A stretch of 64,000 bases of DNA from Apium graveolens (Eukaryota; Streptophyta; Magnoliopsida; Apiales; Apiaceae). The position numbers and the translations under genes were made by a program. The stretch spans positions 225,205,275 to 225,269,274 of the forward strand of contig NC_133649.1 in assembly GCF_009905375.1 (NCBI RefSeq), written 5' to 3'. Shown piece by piece: positions 33,526 to 45,018 of the stretch. Under the pieces are notes generated by a model. It ran no database searches, was not told where the DNA came from, and saw nothing but the letters and a program-made list of their open reading frames with translations. How positions within the stretch are numbered: position 1 is the stretch's first letter; the number at the start of each line of letters is the position of its first letter.

Positions 33526-35991
33526 CCCAGCGGATGTGGCGGAAATTTTCCTTGTGTGGTATCAGTAGCTTTGTAAGAAGTCGGAGCTCTCTCTGACACT
33601 GATGTAGATGGTGACTTAAACGTAGCTTGATTTTTGAATGATATGGCTACGTTGCTGGTACTGAAACTAGAACTAATGGAGATAGAGCTGGTCTAGTAGT
33701 TGATTCCCTCCCATCCAAAGACTTGTTGATGTGTAGTCCAATTGGTCTCTGAAAGCTTCCCTGTTCGAGCTAGATGAAGGAGAAGCGTTAATTGGAGACG
33801 CTTGAGGAAATAGGTATTGAATCCACATACTGGGACAATAAAGGAACCTCATCTCCATAAGGATATGATAGGAACATATTTTAGTAGGATCCTAAGTATC
33901 CTACTGCGTAGTACGGGAAGAGACCTACCACTGACCTTCCTTATGAGGCAATCTACCGACCACCCTAATTGAGTTTAGGATTCCAGTCGACCGAGTGCCC
34001 AAAGCTATTGCTCAAGCAAGCATATGATAGAAGAAGAGAGAACACACATTTATAGAAGGCCACAGCACTATCCTCCCCGAAAGCAACATCTGTTATTCTC
34101 CACCGGAAAGGGCACTCAATAGACTAAATACCAAAGGAAAGGCGCTTCCCTTCAACTCCCCTTTACAAATAGAGCGGCATGAGCATCACTAAGAATACCT
34201 ACAACCGTAATTTCCTACTCTCGAGTTAATTCGTCAAATACAAAGAAGCTTGGGCGATGAGACTGCGGACGCCGCCAAAATAGACTCTATACTCTTTCTA
34301 CGATAACCCTAAATAACGTAGGATGAAAAGGGAACACTCGTAAATATCATGTACCATAAAAAGACGAAAGGCTTCTTCTTATTTCATGCTTATATTATAC
34401 AGAGTAGACTCGGTAAAAAGATGAGATTCTCAGCATCCAACAACCTCTATCTCCTTTCTTTTAGTGAATGCCGCATCACTGGATATGGGACTATACCTTT
34501 GTACCTTCAAAACTTGGTTCTATTTACCCAATTCTTTTTAAATCTATGAATGCTGCCTTTGAGCTCATCCCTCCCTTGTGATTGTTTGGGTCTTCCAGTC
34601 TTTAATAAGAAATAGAACATAGAAATGAAGAATGAAAAAACAGACACCTTAGGCGGATCGCTTACGACTAAGTTTGGGATCTTGGTAGCATCAAAACAGA
34701 GCTTTGGCTATACGATGATACTATCTGGACGAGGATCAGCATCAAGATTTGGAACAACTGACCATTTCAAAGGAAGATGAAGCCGAAGTACGAGTACGAT
34801 ATATGTACTAATTAATGCAGAAATACAAAAAAAAGTAATCCTTTCATCTAAACCATTCTAGAAGGCTCTCTTTCATAAGACTCAACGTCTAGTAGTGGCT
34901 AGACTCTGCGTGTGGCCTTCGTCCGACGCTTTTGTTGAATTATAAAGAGAAATAACCACGACAAAAGCTAAAAGACGGGTCTTCATCTTTTGCTCAGCCA
35001 ATAGAAAAGGTTGCAATACATGAGACCATGTGAATCTTCATTCAAAATTTGGATTAACATATCCCGGTACACTTCCGGATCTGTCATTGAACTGTAAATG
35101 TTCATTAACAGATTATAGATTGCTTCCTGCACCCGTTCACTTTTGCGAGTATAGGGCGACAACACCCTGGTTGTTTGGGGTGGTTCCCCCTGAAATAATG
35201 TAACAAACCGCATGTATATTTTATTGCGAAGGACTCATTTAATTGCCATAGAATCGGCAATGTTGAGTGCATCCTTTTTCTTAATACTACAGTTTCAGTG
35301 TGCTATCATCCCAGCGAAGCAGTAGCAAGAAATGGGTACCAAGCAATCTTGAAAGCTTCCGTTTCCAGTTCATAATCCGATGTGAGGAAAGAATCCTAGG
35401 TCAAGGCAGTAACACGGTAGGGGATCAGTCCCTTGTTGTTGGTGCTTAGTGTGAAATAACTTAGTCAAGAGATCGTACGATACCGGCAAAGGAAGAAAAT
35501 GACTCGGCTTAAGTTCCCAATGTTTAATTAAGCTATGATTCCTTTTAGCCGACTCTGAGCTCATAGGGATTGGTTAGCTGGGACCAAGAAAGGATAGAGT
35601 GGAAAGAGAGGATTTGATAAACATTTTTCAGTTCTCGATCTCATCCGACGAACTACTTTAGGTCCTTATATTCTGTGTCATATCCTTCCTTCCGGATTCC
35701 CGGTTCTTGGAGGAGTAGCGGCCTCTGTCTTCGGCTCGGATCACCTTACCTATAGCTAACCTAGAGAGCTTTACTTTAAGATAGCTTAGGTGGGCACTCT
35801 TCTTCTCGACGAGAGGATTGATAATCATGTGCCCTAGCTGATTTGTCTATTCGTTTAGGAGCTATAGAAAGAGCTTCTACTTCTTCGCGTCAAGCTTGTT
35901 CGCCTGCTTGAGAATAGGTCTTGCAAAGCCTTTTGTGTACACCCAATCAGCATTTCCACCTCTCTAACTCCAGAAAGCTATTGTTATTCCT
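33526..35991. other. Probable mitochondrial-derived non-coding DNA
   Basis: Base composition here is distinctly more GC-rich than the flanking AT-rich nuclear DNA, and it lies between mitochondrial 18S and cob fragments. That context suggests mitochondrial intergenic sequence. I recognise no gene. The minus-strand frame at 34983-35213 (76 residues, with QEAIYNLLMNIYSSMTDPEV) is the most protein-like piece but unknown to me. No tRNA was found by eye. Confidence 0.45.
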
Positions 35992-37036
35992 AGTGGACTA
36001 ACAATGAGATTTACAGAAGGGGGGGTTGAATGTAAATCTCAAAACTTTTTCAAGTTTTGAGCAATTTGTAAGACTAAGTGTTTGAGTGATCAAATATGTG
36101 TAAATTGCTTGGAGCTGATGCAGACAGATATATATTTAAACACAAATGTAATGAACACAAAGAACTTAAAAACTTTTCTGGTGGATTTGTTGTTCCACCA
36201 GAGATGTGTTATTTCAGAAAATCTGTGATTCAAAATTAAATCACAGCTGCTTCCTAGTACAAACTAGATGATTTTCTCTCTTGATATTTCTAAACAGCTC
36301 AGGGAAAATTCACATCTAATTACTAGCTACTACTTGGTTTATATAACACCAAGTTTTCAAGTGAAGACAAAGATAAAGTACAATAAGACAATAGTTCTCC
36401 ACTTGTTTCTGTTCCATTTTTATTCAGTGTAATATGGAATTATCTGTTGACTTTCCATTATGAACCAGACTAAAAACGGCTGCTTTTTCTGCTATTCCTG
36501 AAATAGGCTACCACATCTCTGTCAATCCATGTGCCTCTGTCAGCTTTGTTAACTGTCACTATCAACTGCTATGAGACTGAGCATCCGTTGAAGCTTTCAT
36601 CCGTTGATGACTTTATCCGTTGATGCTCTAGCAGTTGAAGCTTTATCCGTTGAAGCACTCATCCGTTGATGGATATTATCCGTTGAAGCATTAGAGACAT
36701 CCGTTGAAGCTTAGTTTCTTATCCGTTGAAGGTCTTCAACATCCGTTGACACTTCTTCACTTATACAAAATTACAAGGCATGAAATATTTACAATTAGCC
36801 CTCCTATTTGTACATCCATTAGCAGTCAACATGACTGATTATCTCCTAACAACATCTAAGAATTACAGCTTGAAATCAGAAAGTGAGATGTGCTACAATA
36901 CCAAACTTATTGCTAAGTAAGGCTACTCCTTCAACGGATAGACAAGATGGTCTTATCCGTTGAGGCTACAAACACTAGATTTCTACTTAAGTGTTTTGCT
37001 GAACTTATCATCAAACTAATACATATATTCCTAACA
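35992..37036 (-). mobile_element. Solo LTR of the element A family
   Basis: A complete 1045-bp LTR in reverse orientation, beginning TGTTATTCC and ending CCTAACA on the plus strand. It is flanked by a perfect 5-bp duplication GCTAT (35987-35991 and 37037-37041). No internal element sequence remains, so the element was lost by LTR-LTR recombination. It carries the same ATCCGTTGA array (36580-36750) and TATA region as LTR A. Confidence 0.93.
36580..36750 (-). repeat. CAACGGAT array in the solo LTR
   Basis: About ten copies of ATCCGTTGA on the plus strand, hence TCAACGGAT in LTR sense, matching 548-724 of element A in count and order of variants (including the odd AGCAGTTGAAG unit). The motif has been kept in an LTR with no linked coding region. 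Confidence 0.85.
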
Positions 37037-37137
37037 GCTATATCTCAGCATAACCCACTATCAAACTAATCCGCTTGTACATTCTTGGTGTCATACTAAC
37101 TCGTAAATTCTTGGTGTCATAATTTTTCTATTTTCAG

Positions 37138-37467
37138 GTGTGATCGGTCTAATCCTTGGAATAATTAGTTCTCTTTGAATTAATTAGGATTTTCACTTTG
37201 AACTCATCCCGGAATGGGGATTATGGCAAAGAACAAGAAGAAGACAAAAGGAGAAATTTTTTCCAATAGTCACAAATGGTGCCTCCACAAGTTGACATCC
37301 GATCGAACCTAGTACTAAGCGATCCGCCATAAATAACAAATATATTATATGGTAAATAGGGCAAAATTTTGCACTACGTACATACATACTTTGATTTAAA
37401 AAGGATAAAGTTAACATACATATAAAATCTGGTGCTATTGCGGCTACACCTCCCACTTTGTCAGGTA
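37138..37467 (-). pseudogene. Nuclear copy of mitochondrial cob (apocytochrome b), C-terminal fragment
   Basis: The minus-strand frame contains IPDKVGGVAAIAP, SMYVRS and GCQLVEAPFVTIG, the C-terminal membrane part of plant apocytochrome b, the respiratory complex III subunit. The upstream three-quarters of the gene are cut off by insertion of copia element C at 37468. After the APFVTIG block the frame drifts, and the normal end is only recognisable from GGTGTGATCGGTCT at 37138. Not functional. Confidence 0.8.
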
Positions 37468-37675
37468 TGTTATTCCCTAACAATACAACAAGAATTACAG
37501 AAGGGGGGTTGAATGTAATTTTAGCTACTTTTTCAAGATTTTAAAATAGTTCTAACTCGACAAATATATATGTGTTTGATTTGTAGATTACGGAATGAAG
37601 TAGTTATATAAATCAAAACACAAAGTAATAAAAACACAATCTTTTAAAACTTTCTGGTGGATTTGAAAGTATCCA

Positions 37676-37708
<33 letters not shown>
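37468..37708 (-). repeat. 3' LTR of element C, distal piece
   Basis: The end of LTR C (TGTTATTCCC edge, GGGGGGTTGAATG, TTTCTGGTGGATTT) up to a (TA)n run at 37678-37708. The rest of the LTR resumes at 44992 with a matching (TA)n run. Together they make about 1080 bp, similar to LTRs A and B. Confidence 0.88.
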
Positions 37709-37709
<1 letters not shown>

Positions 37710-39015
37710 TGGCCGATTGCTTTTTTAATATTGTGGTCAAGTCATATGTAGTTTTTGTTGATGGGAGAATAGAAGGTTTTTGTTCTGGTTTGGGTTCAAT
37801 TGGTCGTTGGAGTAATTTTTCTAAGAGCTCTTTTCTTATTTGGGGATCAGTTATCTTTTCTATGATTTCGAGAGAATGTTCTTCATTTTTGGTTAGGACG
37901 TTGATGCGTCTGTCTTCAGAGGAGGAATTATGAGAGGAAGATGAGCTTGTTGCAATCTCATCTATTTGAAGAGGTTCATCATTTCCAGACATTTCAGATG
38001 TCTCAGAGTCGGAAGATTCAAGGAGTAAAGCCGAGATTTTGTTAGATAAGCTTTCTTCTATGTTTAACTCTTGTATTTTCCCATTAAGTCTGCAGAATCT
38101 AGATATATGTCCCTTTTTTCCACATTTGTAACAAGTTATATCTTTATTGGTTGGTTTAGTAAATCTATTTTTGTTGAAAGGTTTTTTGTTGTAGGAAGGT
38201 TTATTATTAGAGGAAGGTTTATTATAGAACGGTTCTGTTGATTTTTTGTAGAAATGTTTAGACTTTGTGAAAGACCTTTTCTGATAAGGTCTTTGATATG
38301 GCTTGCATTCACCATCACATTTTAGTTTTGAATAGCTTTTGTTGGGATTATAGTCAAATTGTTGACAGAAAGTCCCTAATTCCTGCTTTGTTCTTTTCAT
38401 TTCCCATTTGAGATGTCTTTGGAGTTTTAAATCTTGACAAATCTTTAGGCCTTCTCGTTGTGTTTGGCTTATGAGTTGGCCATATGTCAGGTTTTTGTAA
38501 GGTATCGGGCTTTCGTGTTCAGTTATTAAAGAGGTTCTAACTCTTTCACCGAGTAAGGTTGGAAGTCCGGCTAAGAATTTTTCTTTCCAATTTGCATGGT
38601 TCGAGTCTTCTCTGAGCATGACTCTGGTGAGGAAAGTAGTTTTATATCTTTGGAAATCACTAAGTTTTTTACATTTGAGATTATGTAAAAGCTCAGCATT
38701 TTTATCTCTCAGGTGAGAAGGGTCACCAATGAAGTGGTGTGTTATGACTAGAATGAGTTGTGCGACTGCTCCTTGGATAGGGTTTCCTTGTTCATCTAAA
38801 ATGGGTTTTCCCTCTTCATCTTCCCTAATGGAATTTAGGATTTCAAGATGATTTTCAGGGGTAAGGTGATAGTCCCACCAACCTTTTAATTGGCCAGAGA
38901 ACCCTGCTATGAGTAATTCGGCTATAGCTTTGTTTGGGGTTCCTATTTGGGTTGTATAAGCATTGGCTGCAATGGTCATTTGTTGTAAATGATTTAGAAT
39001 ATTATATTCAGACAT
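37709..39015 (-). pseudogene. Viral coat-protein region
   Basis: An open frame from about 39015 to the insertion edge, about 430 residues. It shows a capsid-like core with the GWWDYHL block near residue 48 and a basic, Lys/Asn-rich stretch. A CCHC zinc finger CYKCGKKGHISRFC lies at about 38145-38100, typical of caulimovirid coat proteins, followed by an acidic Ser-rich tail. The frame then continues artificially into the (TA)n tract and LTR. It is in the same frame as the movement-protein region upstream, separated by a stop at about 39030. Confidence 0.8.
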
Positions 39016-39030
39016 TCCATCTATATTTCA

Positions 39031-40200
39031 TTCATAAACAGATGATACATTGAATTTAGACTGGGTTAAAATTTCAGGTCTATTTTCAACTCCAATGTCT
39101 GGGGCTGTGAATTTTGGAATCATTTGTCGGAGGTCATGAACCTGGGGTATGAAAGCATCTTCATCTGAGTCATGATGTATGACATTTAGTTGTTTAGATG
39201 AAACACTGTCAGCAGCTATTTGGGTTGTGGAAGAGGAAGCCTCAAGTCTGCTAAGATGGTCTTTGATGGCTTTAACGAATTCTGGTCTATTTGTTTGAAT
39301 TTGTTGTTGGCTTTGTCTAGAAACTTGGTATGGCTTAAATATGGGTTCTTGATTATTAATACTTTTGGGTAAATCTATTGTTTTTTGAATCTGGTCTTCT
39401 ATCCGGTTTAGTTGACTTCCTATGCTATTTAGGTGGGTGTTTGTGTAATTAACAGCAAGGATTGTATTCCTAGTATTTTTTAGTATGTCATCATCTGGTC
39501 TTTTGATGGGGTGTGCCTCGATTTTTTCACTATAAACTGTTAGTGTGACATTTCTAAAAGGTGGGTGGTGTGATTCTATAGTTCCGCTGGTTGTTTCCCA
39601 TTGTTTTTGTTTTTGGCTCATGCTTCGAGTGATGGGGTTTAGGTAATTTGTGAATGGAAAAAATAAGTTTTGGTCAGAGGAGTAAATTTCCAACCAATCA
39701 AAGAATATCATTTAGATTTTGTTTTGGTTAAGAAATTCATAATAAATTTCTTGAATTTGTGTCTTTTGTTCTTTGAAGTTGGTAAAAAACCAATTTCTTT
39801 TTTTAGTGTTTTGGGGAGAGTAGAACTCTTCACGGAGAAAAGTTTTATTGATTTGGAACTCTATTTCAATTACATTTAGTTCACTTGGCATTCCCATATT
39901 CTCAGTTATAGCAGAGAAGGTTGGGGATGTTGGTGAGGAAGGGGAAACCGTGTTTTGGTTTGGTGGTAATTGACTTTGTTTATAGAATGGGTGAGGTATA
40001 TTGGAAGAATAATCTACACCACTCATAGAGGTATTGGGTATATCTGATGTAGAGTATCTTGGTTTTGAGGTAGTGTTAATGATAGAAGGGATTTGAGAAA
40101 TCTTTTCTAAGGTTCTTGAGGAAGCATCGGAATATCGAGAACTAATTAAAGAGGTTCGGGATGATCGATCAAATGCAAGAGTGACTCTTCCATTATCATC
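39031..40200 (-). pseudogene. Viral polyprotein region between movement and coat domains
   Basis: In frame with both neighbours but closed by a stop at about 39714. It contains Ser/Thr/Pro-rich linkers and a helical stretch with NSIGSQLNRIEDQIQ that could be a coiled coil, as virion-associated or pre-coat regions often have. I assign no specific activity. Confidence 0.55.
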
Positions 40201-41007
40201 TTAGCGAACTTGGTGTATTTGTGTGTTTGGTTCTAATCTTTCCGGTAATCTAGGGCGAGCTACTCCTTCTAAAACCCATTCAGTGGGAAGGGAAATATCC
40301 TGCCATTTTATGGATCGAGTAATAACTGTGTTAGACCTTGAAAGGTCAGTTTGGAGAATGATGGTTTCTCCTTTGACGAAAGCATTTTTATGCCCATCAT
40401 CTCCAATGGACATTATTGCTTTGTAATGAATTCAAAAGATTAAAGCCACTGGAATTGATCCTTCTAACATTTTATAGTTGTGAGTTTTAACTTGGAGTGT
40501 CATGCTATGGATAACATTCCTGTCTTCAAGAGAAATGGATAAATTTGGATAACAACTAAAAGAGATGGGTCCGTTGCACAGACTTGATTCTATGGAACTT
40601 AATAGAGAGTCATTGAACTCAAGGAATCTAGCATCTCTTAAAATGGCTAGTATTGAGGTGTCTAATCCTTCTTTGGTTAAGGGCTTAATTCCGACTTGGA
40701 CTAAACCTATATGGATGTAATTGTATGATTTTGCAAGTTTTTCTAGGGAACTTTTGGTGAGAAGGTGAATTGTTTCGAATGATTTTGATAGGTGTATGTC
40801 CCTTTCTTCGGTTTTGATGGAAGAACTTGAACTATACCATTTTGTATCATAAACTTAGCTTTTGGGGATTTTTGGGATGTCCCAACGCTCTATTGCTTTT
40901 TGGAGGTTTTCGACGTTGGTTTCGGCACTATGTGTAATATTTCTTGAATCTAACGTACTAGTGGAAGAGTTTGAAAGAGATGTAGTTCTGCAGAATACAG
41001 AATCCAT
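40201..41007 (-). pseudogene. Viral movement-protein region
   Basis: Starts at ATG 41007, about 185 bp after the tRNA-Met site, where the first caulimovirid gene lies. The blocks LCNGPISFSCYPNLSISL and the LQVKTHNYKM stretch resemble 30K-type movement proteins that open plasmodesmata. Three in-frame stops (about 40856, 40432 and 40202) disable it. Only nonsense changes, no frameshift, are evident across the whole movement-to-coat frame. Confidence 0.75.
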
Positions 41008-42072
41008 GTTCTGAGATCAAAAAAGACGTAGGCTAAGCTTTTGCTTACAATCCTAGAAAAACGGGTTTACTGCCTCCTATGGACTTATAACCGATAAACT
41101 AGGCAAAACGACTCGGCAAAGGCTTAACTACAAAAGTTTAAGAACTGAGAACAGAGATACAATAGACAACAATAATATAACTCCCTTATGGCTCTGATAC
41201 CAAAAAGGACGTAATAGGACCAACAAATATTAATAGAAACAGTAGGGAGAGTAATATAGTAAGACTAAGACTAAGACATGGTATGCAACATAACACAAAA
41301 TATTAAAACATTAAAACATGATATGAACCACAAAATATTAAAACATTAAAACATGATATGAACAAGAATAGGTTTTGAAATTACTTGGAAATGTTTTTGA
41401 TTATATAACTGAAAGCAATCGGCTAGTCTTTGTGTTACAATATGAGAAAACTTGAGAATAAACTTCGGAAATATGAACTGCTATCACTGGTACAAGATGT
41501 GTATATTATCTGCTCTCTAATTTCAAGTGTGTTTATTACTCTCTTCTTCTTCCTATTTATAGAAGGATGAGGAGTCTAATTTCTTGAAACAACATCATTC
41601 TTTTTCTTGTAGTGGAGTTCTGCTTTCCTGAGTGGACAGCTTGACTTGAGTGGGAGGTCCTCTTTTTCTTAGTGGAGGGGCTGCTTTCCTGAGTGGGAGG
41701 CTGCTTTCTTCACAAGATTTTGAGTATGATTCCTTTTCCACCGAAAGTTTCTTTGTTTGGAGAATATTGCTGAGTTGGTCTCAGTGGGAATCTTCTTTTG
41801 TGTCTTCTTTTGAATAATGCTGAGTTAGTCTCAGTGGGAAGTGTCTTCTTTGTCTTCTTTTATGGTCTCGGGAGAAATAATAAAAACTAGATACAAAATT
41901 TAAATGATGTACAATATCTTTTTTTTAAGTACTTTTTACCGTTTTACCCCTAATAATTTGGAGTAAAAAAGTATCTATACAAACTGATTACAATAATTAA
42001 ATAAAGGAAAACTAAACAATATGAAATGATGAAAATTTGGATGAAATTTTTGGGGGTATTTTGGAATTTTTT
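41008..42072 (-). promoter_or_regulatory. Viral intergenic region with promoter
   Basis: Contains a TATA box (TATAAATAGG, minus strand, 41561-41552). Upstream direct repeats of GAGTGGGAGG/GCTGCTTTC words (about 41640-41720) and of a TCTTCTTTTG-containing unit (about 41770-41860) look like enhancer repeats. Downstream lies the Met-tRNA primer site. The position between the second ORF and the movement protein fits the caulimovirid pregenomic promoter. No long open frame lies here. Confidence 0.7.
41191..41202 (-). other. Viral Met-tRNA primer site
   Basis: TGGTATCAGAGC followed by CAT on the minus strand, the landmark used as map origin of caulimovirid genomes. It is the same tRNA complement used by the copia elements around it. 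Confidence 0.85.
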
Positions 42073-43488
42073 TTAATCAGTGGAAACTACAGGGGAAAAT
42101 ATCCCGTGACAGTCATCTTCGTTGTCATTTCCTAAATGAACCGGACTGCTGTTGTCATCGGAATCATAAATTGAATTTGCGAGTTGAAGTAAGGATTCTT
42201 TGTATTGGCTTCTGGTTTTTGCTTGGGCTAATAATGCCTGGGCATTTGACTTTTGGGCAAAGAAAGTGGTAACTTCTTTGTTGGTAATAAAATTTTGACT
42301 TGATAACCATTTTTGAATGATCTCTTTGGAAATCTTTTGGTCTTCTTTGAAATTGCTCCACCATTTGACTTTAAAGGACCGAACAATACAGGACTGTATT
42401 TGGTTGAAATGAATTTTAAACTCCCAAGAATAGACCCATGGAAGGAAGAATTTTGAACATAACATTAAGAGAGGAGGAAAACGTCTTTCGTATTCTGTGG
42501 GTTTGAAGTTTGTTTTGAACAGTTTTAGACATTCGGATGCATTTGGAGTAAGAATGTCTTCAATTGCTCCGAATAAATCCCACCATTGAAGGAACCAAAT
42601 AGGGAGTTCCTGGACTTGAATTTTGGTATTGAAATAAAATAACCAGGAATGACTATTTTTCTGATTTTGGATAAAGAATTAATTATGCCATGCTTGCTGG
42701 TAATCCCAGTAAGAATATGAGGAGCAGTGGTTTAGTTGTCTTTTGAAGTTCGAAGGAAAAAATTTTGGACTGTGGAGTTCTTGGCCCCATTGACTTGGGT
42801 GGATGACCTTTTGTATTTGACATGTTGTGTATGAAGGTGTTGAGTGTTCTCTATCCTGGGCATTGTAAAAATGTTTGAACGTGACTGATTCAGTAGACAA
42901 GAGAATGGCTTGATAATAGTCATTATTTTTTGATAGATCCCAGGGTTTGAACAGCCATCCTTTAGGGAAAACATTTGAAATTGCTAAGGAGGCATCAGCA
43001 TTGTTAAATCCTCTTTGGACTGACACTATTTTTTGGTGGTTTCTTTTGGTATAGTAATCAGAATTAGATTTTAAAAAGTTTGACTGGTTGACTACTACCT
43101 CCTGGTTTTGCATTTTTGGGGTAACTATATCTAGTTTTGACATGGATCTCTGAGGAACTAAGAGGGTTGGGTTTTGAAAACTGACTGTTTGTGTAGTTTG
43201 AAAAGGAGTATTTGTAGGTTGGCTGGAAGAAGTGTTTTGTTGGGTAACTTTAGTTGATTTTTCTGAAGAGCTTTGGGAGATTGTTGAGGGATTTTGAATG
43301 TTAAGGCCATGGGCTTTGATGGTTTGAAGGGCTAGAAATAAGTTATTGTCTTCTTCATCTGCAATTACCTTATCGATCCAGGATGTGATCGGTTTTCCTG
43401 AAGAAGTACTCGCTTTGCTTTATTGAGTGGCCGGGAGGTATCCGGGAAAGGCTGGGGTTTTTCCCCCACCTCTGCTCTTTCGAGGCAT
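42073..43488 (-). pseudogene. Viral second ORF, downstream of RNase H
   Basis: ATG at 43488, five bases after the RNase H stop, suggesting coupled translation. A Ser/Thr/Gln-rich N-terminal part is followed by aromatic-rich blocks (FPKGWLFKPWDL, FLPWVYSWEFKI, FKVKWWSNF). The position fits the second ORF of florendo/petuvirus-like genomes, whose role is unclear to me. A stop near 43420, one near 42678 and a frame change before 42465 break it. Confidence 0.6.
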
Positions 43489-43493
43489 GATAC

Positions 43494-44983
43494 TTATCTG
43501 TTTTGTAGAAACTCACGGGTCAGGATATCAGGGACACAGTTCATATCTCCCTTAATGTGTTCAATATCAAAATCAAAGATGCTTAATAATGCTTGCCATC
43601 TGGCGAAAATTTGTTTTGATGCAATATTTTGGACATCTTTTTGTAAAGCTTCTTTTGCCGATTTACAATCGACTCTAAGGAGAAATTTTTGATTTAATAA
43701 ATCACTTTGAAATTTTTTAATACGTAAAACAATTGAAAGTATTTCCTTTTTTATAGTAGAATAATTTCTTTGACAATCATTCCAATGTGCAGATGTAAAC
43801 TGGACTATTTGTTCTTTACCATTGACTACTTGTTTTAGTATACCGTCGTATCCTAACTCAGAAGCATCTGTTTCAACTACTTTAGAAGCATTTGGATCAG
43901 CAAGGTGTAGACAAGGGATTTCTAGAACCTGAGCTTTGATTTGTCGAACAATTTCGGTATGTTCAGATGACCAAGGGACAGGGTTAGTTTTAAGGCGGTC
44001 ATGTAAGGGCTTGGCTATCCTATTGATGTTTGGATAGAAGTCTAGGACATAGTTGAGACTTTCTAAAAATCTTTGGAGTTGGGTTTTATCTGAGATTTTA
44101 TCGGGAAATTTTGTTGCAAAAGTTAGGGCTCTTTCAATTGGTGTAACTGTTCCTTTTGAAATGTAGTGGCCAAGAAATCTTACACGAGTTTGAAATAGGG
44201 AAATTTTAGATTTGGATTGACTAAACCATTTTTCTAGATACTTGGCAGAAAGTTTTAAGGTGTTTGAAATGTTGTTCAATAGTTTCTGAAAAAACTAGAA
44301 CATCATCAATATATACTATACAGAATGTAGAATAGTCATTGAATATGTCATTCATAATTCTTTGGAATTCGCTAGGGGCAGTCTTGATTCCAAATGGAAG
44401 GACATTCTATTCATATTGTTCGAATGGGACCGTAAAAGCGGTTTTATATCTATCTTTTGGGTGGATTTGAATCTGCCAAAATCCTGATTTTAAATCAAAT
44501 TTGGAGAATATTATCGAAGATCTTAATTTTTGTAAGAGGTCTTTTTTATTAGGTATAGGGTATCGCACCCATCTTAAGGCTTTATTTAGAGGCTTATAAT
44601 TGATAACTAGCCTTGGTGTCCCTCTCTCAATTTCAGCATTTTTGTTTACATAGAAAGTTGCACAGGACCACGGGGATCTGTATTTTGATATGATTCCTTT
44701 GGATTCGAGATCGGTGATCTCTTTTCTGCAATGTTGTTCTAGGTCGGAGTTCATTTGGATAGGTCTCGCTTTTGTTGGTATTTCCTTTTCATCAAAATCT
44801 TTTTCATAAGGTAAATCAATCATATGTTGTTTTCTATGCCAAAAAGCATTTGGTAAGTCTGAACAGAGTTCTACTTCTATTTGTTTTAGTAGTTTTAAGA
44901 TTTTTTCTTTGATAAAGTGGTCTTGTAATTGCTTCTCAATCTTGTGAGAGGAAAGGTCTTGTTTTAGATGGGATAATTGTATC

Positions 44984-44991
<8 letters not shown>
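43494..44991 (-). pseudogene. Viral reverse transcriptase-RNase H, broken
   Basis: The N-terminal edge lies at the insertion boundary. The blocks LCSDLPNAFW and RLVINYKPLN and the catalytic YIDDVL box (about 44320-44300) identify a caulimovirid RT. RNase H follows with the active-site Asp in ETDASELGY, Glu in TIKKEIL and Asp in RVDCKSA, ending near FLQNR. A TAG at about 44407 lies between palm blocks and a frameshift near 44225-44245 separates RT from RNase H. No replication capacity is left. Confidence 0.85.

Positions 44992-45018
<27 letters not shown>

Larger units (their letters stand above)
37709..44991 (-). mobile_element. Endogenous caulimovirid (pararetrovirus) copy
   Basis: About 7.28 kb of Caulimoviridae-like sequence in reverse orientation. 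In its own sense it runs RT-RNase H, second ORF, intergenic region with promoter and Met-tRNA site, movement protein, coat protein. This is a circular permutation opened between coat and RT. The protease segment usually found there is not present. It sits inside a (TA)n tract of LTR C. Insertion in TA-rich microsatellites is known for florendoviruses; the genus is unresolved. Many stops show it is a relic. Confidence 0.85.

Noticed and set aside
34983..35213. 76-residue minus-strand frame in mitochondrial-like DNA
   Set aside because: More protein-like than most, but unknown to me, short, and in relic organellar DNA; recorded as part of 33526-35991 rather than as a gene.
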